Origin: Planctomycetota bacterium
Lineage (GTDB): Bacteria; Planctomycetota; MHYJ01; JACQXL01; JACQZI01
Assembly: GCA_016207825.1 (NCBI GenBank)
Contig: JACQZI010000018.1
Span: 18,698 to 82,697 of the forward strand
Length of the DNA stretch: 64,000 nt
Direction of reading: 5' to 3'
The notes under the pieces were generated by a model, which saw nothing but the letters and a program-made list of their open reading frames with translations, made no database searches and had not been told where the DNA came from. How positions within the stretch are numbered: position 1 is the first letter of the stretch; the number at the start of each line of letters is the position of its first letter. This document shows positions 33,839-42,234 of the stretch, one piece after another. Both the position numbers and the translations under genes were made by a program.

Positions 33839-35539
33839 TTAAGTATTGCTTAAAACTTCTTCAAGGGATGTTAATCCTTTGATTACATTTACGATACCGG
33901 CTCTTCTTAATGTGTTCATTCCTTTGCTGACGCCGTATTCGCGCATTTCTATGACGGAACTACCTTTGATAATCATTTTTCTTACTTCGTCATCGACCTC
34001 AAATACTTCATAAAGGGAAACCCTCCCTTTATAACCGCCGTGGCAGCGCGGGCATCCGACCGGCTTAAAAAGTTTTACTGTTTCAGATTCTTGGGGAGTA
34101 AAACCGACCGCGACCATCCGTTCCGGCGGTAGTTTCATCGGTTCTTTGCAGTGGGTGCATAGCCGTCTTGTCAGCCGTTGATTGGTTACCAGTAAAACTG
34201 CGGAAGCAACCATAAAAGGGTCAATGCCCATATCCGTCAAACGGCTTATTGTAGAAACCGCATCATTCGTATGAAGCGTTGAAAAGACCAGGTGCCCGGT
34301 GATTGCGGCTTTTACCGCAATATCGGCTGTTTCCAGGTCGCGCATTTCCCCGATCATGATAATATCCGGGTCCTGTCTTAAAAGCGCCCTCAAAGCGGCA
34401 CCAAATGTCATTCCCTGTTTCGGGTTGACCGGTACCTGGATGACGCCGGGCAGCTGGTATTCCACAGGGTCTTCCACCGTGCTGATATTATCATTGGGTG
34501 AAAAAATCTCTTTTAATGAGCAATATAAAGTTGTTGTTTTGCCGGCACCGGTCGGGCCGGTTACCAGAACCATTCCGTATGATGAATTGATTGCCCGGTG
34601 GAAAGCATCCAGGTCGCGCGATTCAAACCCTAAATCTTTTAAGCTTAAGGTCAAAGATGATGAATCCAGCAAGCGCATTACCACTCTTTCGCCATGAACG
34701 GTGGGGGTGGTGCTGACCCGGAAATCAATCCTTCTTCCCGAATACTTTATTTGGAATTTTCCGTCCTGGGGGATACGCCTTTCGGAAATATCCAGCCCGC
34801 ACATTATTTTTATCCTGGAGGCGATGGCGTTGCCTAAGCGTTTCGGCGGGAAAAATATTTCGTTCAGGATGCCATCCTGGCGGAAACGCACGCGTATTTT
34901 TTTCTCGTAAGGTTCGATGTGGATATCGCTTGAGCCCTCTTTTAAAGCCCGCATTAATATCATATTAACCAGTTTTATGACGGGTGATTCGCCTGCCTCG
35001 GAGGTTATCTGGAAAAGGTCTAATTCTTCATCCTCTGAGTCTTCCTTTAATTCCATCTCAGGACCGCCTACATCCTGCAAGAGTTCTTCCAGCTTGTGGT
35101 CTTCCGGGTTGTAGAATCTTTTTATGGATCTTTGCAGGTTGCGTTCCAGCGCCAGTACCAGCCTTAATTCACAATTGGTTATCATGCGTATGTCATCCAG
35201 CTTGAAAATGTCAAACGGGTTTGATACGACAATCGTCAGGATATTCCCGATTTTGGATATAGGCAGGGCGGAAAAAGATTTTGCTTTTTCCTCGGGGAAA
35301 TCCTTCAAGGCTTTTTCATCGGGATGTATTTTCTCTATGGATATCGGAGGAATCCTTACGTCTTCGGCCAGTGCGCTTAATATCACGTCTTCGTTAAGAA
35401 TATTCCGTTCAATCAGCACGTCCACGAAACCCAGCGACTCTTTTTTTGTTACTTCTATCGCCTCGTTAATCTTTTCCTTGCTCAGCAGTCCTTTTTTCAG
35501 GATGATGCTGTTTACCCTTTTGTCGACGGCTGTTATCAT
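33839..35539 (-). CDS. pilB: Type IV pilus assembly ATPase PilB (GspE family)
   Basis: 566 residues. N-terminal MshEN domain (about 1-150), Walker A GPTGAGKTTT, Asp box, Walker B MIGEMRDLETADIAV, His box STLHTNDA, and a tetracysteine zinc site (CTHC and CPRC). It drives pilin polymerisation from the cytoplasmic face of the inner membrane. The promoter is a perfect TTGACA-17-TATAAT, with the -10 box only 8 nt before the ATG, so the mRNA should be leaderless or nearly so. No pilT or pilin is in the window. Confidence 0.94.
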   Translation of the reverse strand: MITAVDKRVNSIILKKGLLSKEKINEAIEVTKKESLGFVDVLIERNILNEDVILSALAEDVRIPPISIEKIHPDEKALKDFPEEKAKSFSALPISKIGNILTIVVSNPFDIFKLDDIRMITNCELRLVLALERNLQRSIKRFYNPEDHKLEELLQDVGGPEMELKEDSEDEELDLFQITSEAGESPVIKLVNMILMRALKEGSSDIHIEPYEKKIRVRFRQDGILNEIFFPPKRLGNAIASRIKIMCGLDISERRIPQDGKFQIKYSGRRIDFRVSTTPTVHGERVVMRLLDSSSLTLSLKDLGFESRDLDAFHRAINSSYGMVLVTGPTGAGKTTTLYCSLKEIFSPNDNISTVEDPVEYQLPGVIQVPVNPKQGMTFGAALRALLRQDPDIIMIGEMRDLETADIAVKAAITGHLVFSTLHTNDAVSTISRLTDMGIDPFMVASAVLLVTNQRLTRRLCTHCKEPMKLPPERMVAVGFTPQESETVKLFKPVGCPRCHGGYKGRVSLYEVFEVDDEVRKMIIKGSSVIEMREYGVSKGMNTLRRAGIVNVIKGLTSLEEVLSNT

Positions 35540-35547
35540 AAAGGCGT

Positions 35548-35576
35548 ATTATATTTTTTTATCCGGTCGTTGTCAA
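35548..35576 (-). promoter_or_regulatory. perfect consensus sigma-70 promoter of pilB-pilC
   Basis: Minus strand TTGACA (35576-35571), 17 nt, TATAAT (35553-35548). The predicted +1 is at about 35541, two bases before ATG 35539. Confidence 0.8.
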
Positions 35577-35614
35577 TATCTCTTGTCCGCAATTTTAAGG
35601 AGAAAAACGATAAG

Positions 35615-36913
35615 TTAATTTTCATCTGTCCCGGTTTTCGAAGGGATATCCGGTATGCGTTCGATATCCGCGCCGAGCGAGATTAGTTTTTCTTCTATCT
35701 TTTCATAACCGCGGTCAATATGATAAATACGCTGGATTTCGGTCGTGTTATCGGCGACCAGTCCGGCCATAACCAGGGCGGCGCTGGCGCGCAAATCTGA
35801 TGCCATTACCGGGGCGCCGTGCAAGGCTTTTACCCCGTGTATAATCGCGTAATTGCCTTCTTTCCTGATATTCGCGCCAAGGCGGTTTAATTCGGCGATA
35901 TGCATGAACCTGTCCGGGTAGATTTTTTCGGTAATCACGCTGATGCCTTCGGCCAGGCATAAAAGAGTCATTATCTGCGCCTGCAGGTCGGTTGCGAATC
36001 CCGGATAGGGCAGGGTGGTAATATCTGATGGCGTTATCTTTTTAGTATGTTTGACCGTGCATTCTGTTTGGGAGTTTTTCTCCACAGTAATGCCCATTTC
36101 TTTCAGCTTGTCGAGCATGGCGGAAAGGTGGTCAACCCGGCAGTTCCGGATCGTTATTTCGCCTGAAGTTATCGCCCCTGTCAGGATAAACGTCCCCGCT
36201 TCAATCCTGTCCGGGATAACCGTATGCTCGGCGCCTTTCAACGATTTGACGCCTTTGATGACCAGGCGGTGCGTTCCGATGCCTTCTATTTTAGCGCCTG
36301 TTTTGACGAGGAAGCTTGCCAGGTCCTGGACTTCGGGTTCGGATGCCGCGTTTTCTATGACGGTGGTTCCTTCGGCGAGCGTTGCCGCCATCAGGACATT
36401 TGCCGTGCCGGTGACGGTCGAGCCGAAAGCTCCGCCCAAATATATTTCCGCGCCTTTTAATCTTTTGGTTTTGCTGATGAGATATCCGTGTTCATAATTG
36501 ATATCGGCGCCCATCATCCTTAAGCCTTTTTCGTGGAGGTCAATCGGCCGCACTCCGATGACGCATCCGCCGGGCATGGAAACCTTGGCATAGCCGCGCT
36601 TGGCGATAAGCGGTCCCAGGACGCAGATGGAAGCGCGCATGGTCTTGACCAGCTCGTAACGCGCGGTTGATTGTTTTTCGGAGATAACCTCCGTGATAAT
36701 ATCGCCATTGGCTTTTCGCTCGGATTTTACGCCGAGCTCTTTCATTATGTCAAGGAGCGTGTCCACATCGCGTAGGCGAGGCACACCTTTTATGGTGTTT
36801 TTGCCTTCCGTCAAAATAGTCGAAGCGATGATAGGTAGTGCCGCGTTCTTTGAGCCGCTGACAGTGACCTTTCCCTTTAAAGGCCTGCCGCCCTTAATAA
36901 CAAATTTATCCAT
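35615..36913 (-). CDS. murA: UDP-N-acetylglucosamine 1-carboxyvinyltransferase
   Basis: 432 residues. First committed step of peptidoglycan synthesis, transferring enolpyruvate from PEP to UDP-GlcNAc in the cytoplasm. Lys22 (SGSKNAALP) and the catalytic Cys117 (MPGGCVIGVRPIDLH) are present, so fosfomycin sensitivity would be expected. The C-terminus is slightly extended and acidic. AGGAGG lies about 14 nt before the ATG. A wall enzyme next to pilB and kdtA shows an envelope-themed region. Confidence 0.96.
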   Translation of the reverse strand: MDKFVIKGGRPLKGKVTVSGSKNAALPIIASTILTEGKNTIKGVPRLRDVDTLLDIMKELGVKSERKANGDIITEVISEKQSTARYELVKTMRASICVLGPLIAKRGYAKVSMPGGCVIGVRPIDLHEKGLRMMGADINYEHGYLISKTKRLKGAEIYLGGAFGSTVTGTANVLMAATLAEGTTVIENAASEPEVQDLASFLVKTGAKIEGIGTHRLVIKGVKSLKGAEHTVIPDRIEAGTFILTGAITSGEITIRNCRVDHLSAMLDKLKEMGITVEKNSQTECTVKHTKKITPSDITTLPYPGFATDLQAQIMTLLCLAEGISVITEKIYPDRFMHIAELNRLGANIRKEGNYAIIHGVKALHGAPVMASDLRASAALVMAGLVADNTTEIQRIYHIDRGYEKIEEKLISLGADIERIPDIPSKTGTDEN

Positions 36914-36968
36914 AGATTAATTTATCCTCCTATAGTAATGATAGTTAGTCCCTATTCTTTTTTCCTTC

Positions 36969-37153
36969 TGTCATGCCTGCCCCTCTCCCCACGCCGGGGC
37001 GGGGTTCGGGGACACCCGATAATAGGGAGTCCCAGAATGGGGCAGAAGCAGGCATCCAGTTCGCATCTGGATTCCCGTTTTCACCCCATGTCCCCGCTTT
37101 GCGGGACATGGACTCCCTTTTGGTCCCCGTAGCGAAGCGGAGCGGGAATGACA
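36969..37153. repeat. 185-bp composite palindromic repeat between murA and kdtA
   Basis: The block starts TGTCAT (36969-36974) and ends ATGACA (37148-37153). Inside are TTCGGGGACACCCGAT and ATAGGGAGTCCCA (about 37013-37035), also found at 55112-55144. Also inside are the palindrome TGTCCCCGCTTTGCGGGACA (37089-37108) and GCGAAGCGGAGCGGGA (37132-37147), whose first 14 bases recur inside kdtA at 37789-37802. It carries no credible gene. It looks like a non-autonomous dispersed repeat. Confidence 0.6.
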
Positions 37154-37176
37154 TAGCAGAAGCCTAAATACGTTAG

Positions 37177-38454
37177 CTATATAAACCTTTTTATTATTGC
37201 CAGGTTTTTTTCGGTGGCGCCTTGCTGCGAAGCGATTACGTCAATTCCCTTTTTGCCTGTTTCTTTGAGCCGGGTTAAATCAGACAGCAATTCTTTCAGT
37301 TTATGGAGCAGTTCTTCCTTATCCTTAACCATAAACCCGGCGCCTGCCTTAACTAATAAATCGGCACTTTCCCGGAAATTATACACAAAAGAACCGAAAA
37401 TCACCGGTTTTCCCAAAGCCGCCGGTTCGAGCATATTCTGCCCGCCACGGTCTATCAGGCTTCCGCCGACAAAAACTATCGATGCGAGCGAATAAATCAT
37501 GCTTAATTCGCCCATGGTATCCAGAAAGATAACATAGTTGTTAGATGTTAGTTGTTCGTTGTTAGAGGGTTTGCTGCGCTTCAGGCAGGCGAATCCCTTT
37601 GACTTAATCAGGCTTTCCACCTCGCAGAATCTTTCGGGATGGCGGGGAGCGAGTATTAATTTCAGATTGCTGATTGTAGCTTTTAGATTAGAGTAAATAT
37701 CCAGGAGAATTTCCTCTTCCGGTGCGCTTGTGCTACCGGCTATCAGCACAATATCTTTGTCCCTAATCCCCATCTCATCTTGGAGTTTGCGAAGCGGAGC
37801 GGAGTCCCGCTCTGCGGGAGGATTTTTAATCATATCGTATTTCATATTCCCCGTTACGGTGATTCTTTCTTTGGGAACGTTCAGTTGGGCATATCGTTGG
37901 GCGTATGTCTCGTCCTGGACGCCGAAATGGCTGAGCATAGCAAGTGACGGCTTGAATATCAATCCGGATTTGCTGTAACGATTAAATGATTTTTCGGTAA
38001 TTCGGGCATTTAAAAGCAATACCGGGATTTTCATGCCGGATGCCGCCCTGATGAAATTAGGCCAGATTTCCTGCTCTAATAGTATTATAAGTCTTGGGTT
38101 AATCCGCCTTAGGGCTCTTTTAACCACCCATGATAAATCTATAGGGAAGAATATGCACAGGGAGTTGGGATACTTCTTCCTGATAAGCGACTGGGCAGTT
38201 GGGGTAAGGGAAGAAAGCACAATAGCGTAATCAGGATAATCCGTAAGCAATTTCTCGATAAGGAGCTCGACTGATTTAAGCTCGCCTACAGATGCGCCAT
38301 GCAACCAGATTGATGGTTTATCTATTTTCGGGATAAAGCCGAATCTCTGCCATAATCCCATCCGTGCTGAAGGCGTGGTAATAAACTTTACCAGGTAATA
38401 CGGCAGGACGATGATAATGGCGAGGATATAGATAATATTAATAATGAATGACAT
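37177..38454 (-). CDS. waaA: 3-deoxy-D-manno-octulosonic acid transferase
   Basis: 425 residues, the same length class as E. coli KdtA/WaaA, which adds Kdo to lipid IVA at the inner membrane. It has an N-terminal membrane anchor (about 3-22), the catalytic-base region WLHGASVGELKSVE and the nucleotide-sugar region DTMGELSMIYSLASIVFVGG. Three variable loops are encoded by dispersed phrases: 37786-37822, 37661-37692 and 37533-37568 (residues about 296-307, PSNNEQLTSNNY). The promoter TTGCCA-17-TAGAAT places +1 at the ATG, implying a leaderless mRNA. Confidence 0.93.
   Translation of the reverse strand: MSFIINIIYILAIIIVLPYYLVKFITTPSARMGLWQRFGFIPKIDKPSIWLHGASVGELKSVELLIEKLLTDYPDYAIVLSSLTPTAQSLIRKKYPNSLCIFFPIDLSWVVKRALRRINPRLIILLEQEIWPNFIRAASGMKIPVLLLNARITEKSFNRYSKSGLIFKPSLAMLSHFGVQDETYAQRYAQLNVPKERITVTGNMKYDMIKNPPAERDSAPLRKLQDEMGIRDKDIVLIAGSTSAPEEEILLDIYSNLKATISNLKLILAPRHPERFCEVESLIKSKGFACLKRSKPSNNEQLTSNNYVIFLDTMGELSMIYSLASIVFVGGSLIDRGGQNMLEPAALGKPVIFGSFVYNFRESADLLVKAGAGFMVKDKEELLHKLKELLSDLTRLKETGKKGIDVIASQQGATEKNLAIIKRFI
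37533..37822. repeat. Three dispersed phrases inside the kdtA coding sequence
   Basis: On the + strand, 37533-37568 is a GTTGTTAGATGTTAGTTG tract. 37661-37692 is a CAGATTGCTGATTGTAGC tract. 37786-37822 contains GCGAAGCGGAGCGGA and a GTCCCGC/GCGGGA hairpin, and shares 14 bases with the intergenic repeat at 37132-37145. All keep the reading frame and fall in regions expected to be surface loops. Confidence 0.55.
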
Positions 38455-38461
38455 GGCGCCT

Positions 38462-38490
38462 ATTCTAAATTACTTCCCTTAGTTTGGCAA
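38462..38490 (-). promoter_or_regulatory. promoter of kdtA, leaderless geometry
   Basis: Minus strand TTGCCA (38490-38485), 17 nt, TAGAAT (38467-38462), then 7 nt to ATG 38454. Confidence 0.6.
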
Positions 38491-38651
38491 GAAAATCGCT
38501 TCGATATAACTTTCCGCCGGAGGCGGATTTTCCGATAGCTTCGGGATGAAAAGGTGGTTAGGTCTATAGCCCTGTACCACAAGTAAAACCATAACCGCAG
38601 ATTAACGCTGATTATGCGGATTAATATCCTTCCAGTGAGGGCGATTTCTAC

Positions 38652-38681
38652 TTGACAATAAGACTGAGAAGCGAGTATACT
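38652..38681 (+). promoter_or_regulatory. orphan sigma-70 promoter reading into palindromic repeats
   Basis: TTGACA (38652-38657), 18 nt, TATACT (38676-38681). Downstream to 38844 there is only repeat sequence and the convergent end of the delta-60 gene; a tiny frame ATG-GCA-AAG-GGA-AAT-TAG begins near 38699. Confidence 0.45.
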
Positions 38682-38844
38682 ACGGTAAATTATCAGAATG
38701 GCAAAGGGAAATTAGTATTGCATAGCGGAGCGCGGAGCCGCAGCGAAGTCCCGAATGAAACTTCGGGGAAGTCCCGACTGTCGTCGGGGTGTCCCCGGAT
38801 TTTCCCCGGATTTCAGCAACTCACTTGGTTCGAAGTGGCACTAA

Positions 38845-40155
38845 TTATTTATACCTGATTAGGATATAACGGCTAAGGCCGGCTTGGTAGTGGCGTCCGC
38901 CGACGATAATCTTGCCGTCTGCCTGGATTTTTACATCATTGGCATACGTATAAGAGCCTGTTGTCGGCACAATGATGATGCCATCAACTCCGAATCCGGT
39001 ATCAATCGTCCCATTAGTATTATAGCGCGCTAGAATGATTCCGTTACCAATATAACCTGCCACTACTATCTTGCCGTTAGCCTGCAGGCTCATTCCGTAA
39101 TACCCTATCTCCTTATAGGTGGCAATGGTTTGGGTAACCACGCCATTGGTGCCGAAGGAACTATCAAGCGCGCCATTGGCATCATAACGCAGGATAAAAC
39201 CGAAATAATCATTATTCAGATTGGATGTATATCCGCAAAGAAGAATCTTGCCATCGCTTTGTAACGCGATATCATAGGCTCTCTCATCATTATTGGCTCC
39301 GGCTGCGGTGGTAATTGCTCCGTTTATGCCGCAGGTTGTGTCCAGTGTGCCGGTCACGGTATAACGCGCCAAGGCAGTAACATAACTGGTATCATTATAT
39401 CCGGCCAGCAGAAGCTTCCCGTCCGGCTGGAGTTCAAGAGCCAAGCCGACACTGCTGCCGGCGCCTATTAAGCTGGTGATTACCCCGCCCGTGCCGAAAG
39501 TCCCGTCAAGCACGCCGGCATCCGTGTAACGCGCCAGGGCGAAGGCAAAATTTGCATAGCCGCCAGCAACAATCTTCCCGTCCGGCTGGATTTTCAGGTC
39601 ATTGAATACGCTGCTGCCTATGTCAAGAGTTGTGGTGATAATACCATTTGTGCCGAAGGTCGCGTCCAGAGCGCCGGAGGCGGTGTAACGCGCAAGAGCA
39701 GATTTACTAAAACCGGATGAGGCGTATCCGGCGGCGACAATCTTGCCATCCGCCTGAATCTCGATTCTTGAGATTTGGTCGTTTGATGCCCCTACGGTAT
39801 TGGTTACGGCTCCGTTCGTGCCGAAGGCGTTATCCAAAATACCGGCAGTAGTATAGCGCGCTACGGCGAAATCTTCATTTGAGCTGACAGACGAAAACCC
39901 GGCACCTAAAATCTTGCCGTCTGCTTGAATCGCTAATCCGTTAATATAGCAGGAATCGCCTATAACCGAGGTAACGATTCCGGCTGTGCCGAAATCGGTA
40001 TCGGTAATGCCGGTTGCTTCATAAATGCCGCTGGAACCGGTGCTTACGGATTTATCTTTGCTGTCGCTGTTGAAGCAGGTGCCGCCGTAGCTGATGATGC
40101 CGATGGATAATAAGGTGATTATAATAACCGTTTTGCCGACTAGGATTTTTTTCAT
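38845..40155 (-). CDS. Secreted delta-60 repeat protein
   Basis: 436 residues from ATG 40155. The signal peptide is KKILVGKTVIIITLLSIGI. The mature protein is a series of delta-60 repeats, each with ALARYTASGALDATFGTNG followed by QPDGKIVAGG (about seven copies), a beta-propeller-like family of unknown function. I reject the longer open frame to 40404: AGGAGCG sits 3 nt before ATG 40155, and a promoter TTGACA-17-TATATT (40217-40189) lies inside the would-be extension. Upstream of the -35 box are two 20-bp direct repeats (40231-40270) that look like operators. Confidence 0.85.
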   Translation of the reverse strand: MKKILVGKTVIIITLLSIGIISYGGTCFNSDSKDKSVSTGSSGIYEATGITDTDFGTAGIVTSVIGDSCYINGLAIQADGKILGAGFSSVSSNEDFAVARYTTAGILDNAFGTNGAVTNTVGASNDQISRIEIQADGKIVAAGYASSGFSKSALARYTASGALDATFGTNGIITTTLDIGSSVFNDLKIQPDGKIVAGGYANFAFALARYTDAGVLDGTFGTGGVITSLIGAGSSVGLALELQPDGKLLLAGYNDTSYVTALARYTVTGTLDTTCGINGAITTAAGANNDERAYDIALQSDGKILLCGYTSNLNNDYFGFILRYDANGALDSSFGTNGVVTQTIATYKEIGYYGMSLQANGKIVVAGYIGNGIILARYNTNGTIDTGFGVDGIIIVPTTGSYTYANDVKIQADGKIIVGGRHYQAGLSRYILIRYK

Positions 40156-40188
40156 AGTCGCTCCTCTTTTCTTTTTTAATACGCGACT

Positions 40189-40217
40189 AATATAGATTCC
40201 GGGCTCATCCCTGTCAA
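40189..40217 (-). promoter_or_regulatory. strong promoter of the delta-60 repeat gene
   Basis: Minus strand TTGACA (40217-40212), 17 nt, TATATT (40194-40189). The leader is about 27 nt with an AGGAG ribosome site. Confidence 0.7.
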
Positions 40218-40230
40218 GATAATTATTCCT

Positions 40231-40270
40231 GGTAGTGTGGTGCACTCTTTGGTAGTGTGGGACACTCTTC
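40231..40270 (-). promoter_or_regulatory. Two 20-bp direct repeats upstream of the delta-60 promoter (operator-like)
   Basis: On the + strand the units begin GGTAGTGTGG at 40231 and 40251 and agree at 17 of 20 positions. The second contains the inverted repeat AGTGT-GGG-ACACT, the first a weaker version. They lie 13 bp upstream of the -35 box, in phase with the helix, a typical activator position. Confidence 0.5.
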
Positions 40271-40550
40271 CCAACCACAACAAAATCAATCTGATACAGG
40301 CGATTTTCCCTGCTGTATTTGATAAAGGATATCTGCCCCGCTATTTTATCTATTATCCCCAGCCTTTGGCCGGTAAATCCTGAACTTAAGCCCAAAAACT
40401 CCATTTTATTCGTTCCTAATAACTCAATATATCGCGTTTGGCCGATTAAAACATGCCACCCTATATCTATAATACTAAGGACTTATACCCTAATTTCCAT
40501 AAGAGCATTTTTGATTTTCGGCAGGTGGTAGGGGGGTATGGTAGGGTCCA

Positions 40551-40773
40551 ATACCCCCTTTGTAACAATCTAATACCCTAAAGCAAACATCCTAATGGGT
40601 TAAACAGAGTAAATCCAATGGGGGGTAGGGTAGGGGGTAACGGCCTAAAAGGCTGGGAATAATACCCCAAAATAAACATTCTAATCCCCTAAAGCAAACA
40701 GGCTACTACCCTAAAGCAAATATCCTAACGGTCTTGGCATGCCGAAACCAACAGGGGGTAGGGTAGGGGGTAA
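40551..40773. repeat. Composite repeat island: 22-bp units in two runs of three, with a G-rich 20-mer
   Basis: Two runs of three exact 22-bp units (40551-40616 and 40662-40727) share the core ATACCCTAAAGCAAACATCC with variation. Each run is followed by the identical 20-mer GGGGGTAGGGTAGGGGGTAA (40621-40640 and 40754-40773), which has three G-runs with TA spacers. The whole is thus a duplicated block of three 22-mers plus a G-tract. It does not code. Confidence 0.75.
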
Positions 40774-41015
40774 TACCCTGAAAGATTAGAAATAAGGGGT
40801 GCGGAAAAATAAAACAGTAAGCTGTTGATAAGTTAACTATATATGTATTAACACACCCTCCCCACCATAACTACGCCACACAACCGCATATCCCATCCCT
40901 TGCATATTCATATACTACATCCACGCCTTACCCTATACTATCCGCTGTAGGGACGGATAGTATAGATTATACACGCCAATATCTTATTCTCAAAATTGTC
41001 CTTATGCCCCCTAAA

Positions 41016-42125
41016 TTAAACCGTCATTTCTTCGATTGCTTTAGGAAGAGAAGAGGTGAGTATTTCACAACCGTGTTCGGTGACCAGTACCATATCTTCT
41101 ATCCTGATTCCGCCTTTGCCGGGCAGATAAATCCCCGGTTCAATGGTGAATACCATTCCGGGCTGGAGAAGGTAAGGTTTTGGCTTCATCGACGCGGGCA
41201 TGGAATAACGCCTGATGCGCGGGAGTTCGTGGACTAATCTACCGACGCCGTGCCCTAACCCGTGCCCGAAGTTTTTACCGTAGCCTTTTGATTCGATAAA
41301 TTTACGGGCGGCCCTGTCAAGCTCTACCGAATCAATCCCCGGTTTTACCAGGTTAATCGCGCGTTGCTGCGCTTCGCGGACAATCTCATAAATATTCCTC
41401 CAGAAAGGCGACGGTTTCCCCAAGAAGACCACACGGCTGGTATCCGAATTATATTGGTTGACGCAGGAGCCCCAGTCAAAGAGCACAAACCCGCCTTTTT
41501 TCAGTTTATTATCGCCGGCAGTGGCGTGTGGGAGCGAGGCGCGGCTGTCCGCGGCGATAATTGATTCAAAAGCCGGATGGAGCGAACCGCGCTTTCTCAT
41601 CCGGTATTCCAGTTCTGCGGCAACCGCCTGTTCGGTCATGCCGGGTTTTAACAGGCGCTTGACTTCCTTAAAAGATTCATGCGAGCATTTTACCGATTCG
41701 CGGATGCATTCGATTTCTTCCGGCGTTTTAACCGCCGCAATATTTACGATTACGCCCTGGGTGGATTTAAGCCTGGTATAAGCTGGCAGTTGCTTTAATA
41801 TATATTTAACACCTGCATATGACAAGGCGTCTGATTCAAAACCGAGTTTCTTGATGCGGTATTTTTTCACCAGTTCGATAACCTTATCAACCAGTCCTTT
41901 TTTATGCTCGATAATCCTAAAAGCGCTGACTTCATTCTGCGCCTGTTCGGTATAACGGGAATCGGTTATCAGGAACGCCTGCTTAGGTGTTACCAAAAGG
42001 TAAGTATCATCCCCGCTAAAGCCGGAGATATATTGGACATTAGGGGTTTTTGTTACTAGAAAGGCATCTGCTTTTTGTTTCGTTAGTTCAAGCCGCAGTC
42101 TTTGAAGGGGTGTTATTGTATTCAT
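41016..42125 (-). CDS. Xaa-Pro aminopeptidase (M24 family)
   Basis: 369 residues from ATG 42125. The longer open frame to 42197 adds 24 residues unlike the family, though neither start has a good ribosome site. Creatinase N-terminal domain (about 1-130), then the pita-bread catalytic domain with the metal ligands Asp (VLFDWGSCVNQYNSDTSR holds both), His (GHGLGHGVG), Glu (TIEPGIYLPG) and Glu (RIEDMV). It removes N-terminal residues before proline in cytoplasmic peptides. It is the last gene after ABC cluster B; cluster A lacks it. Confidence 0.93.
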   Translation of the reverse strand: MNTITPLQRLRLELTKQKADAFLVTKTPNVQYISGFSGDDTYLLVTPKQAFLITDSRYTEQAQNEVSAFRIIEHKKGLVDKVIELVKKYRIKKLGFESDALSYAGVKYILKQLPAYTRLKSTQGVIVNIAAVKTPEEIECIRESVKCSHESFKEVKRLLKPGMTEQAVAAELEYRMRKRGSLHPAFESIIAADSRASLPHATAGDNKLKKGGFVLFDWGSCVNQYNSDTSRVVFLGKPSPFWRNIYEIVREAQQRAINLVKPGIDSVELDRAARKFIESKGYGKNFGHGLGHGVGRLVHELPRIRRYSMPASMKPKPYLLQPGMVFTIEPGIYLPGKGGIRIEDMVLVTEHGCEILTSSLPKAIEEMTV

Positions 42126-42234
42126 AAGTTTATAAGGCGCAAGATGGGTGAAGAAGGCATTAGAGGGCACAGACGACAAGAAGGCAAAATAAGTCATAGT
42201 GCCGTCATAGTCTTCTTATCCTTTCTTAAGCCGT

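Larger units (their letters stand above)
38455..38844. other. Gene-free interval with palindromic repeats and an orphan promoter
   Basis: The interval holds the kdtA promoter (38462-38490), the hairpin TCCGCC-GGA-GGCGGA (38513-38527) and a palindromic GATAGCTTCGGGATGAA phrase (38532-38548). It also holds a CCGCAGATTAACGC phrase (38593-38625), a plus-strand promoter (38652-38681) and a palindrome-rich stretch of CGGGGAAGTCCCGA-type repeats (38710-38815). No frame longer than about 70 codons exists and none looks coding. Confidence 0.6.
40156..41015. other. Gene-free interval: promoter, operator-like repeats and a 22-bp repeat island
   Basis: It contains the delta-60 gene promoter and its 20-bp direct repeats, then a composite island of 22-bp units and G-rich 20-mers (40521-40800). 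The remainder, 40800-40990, is AT-rich with pyrimidine-rich patches and no recognised feature. No credible gene is present. Confidence 0.6.

Noticed and set aside
40156-40404. N-terminal extension of the delta-60 repeat protein
   Set aside because: A strong promoter and two direct repeats lie inside it, and ATG 40155 has a ribosome site followed by a good signal peptide.
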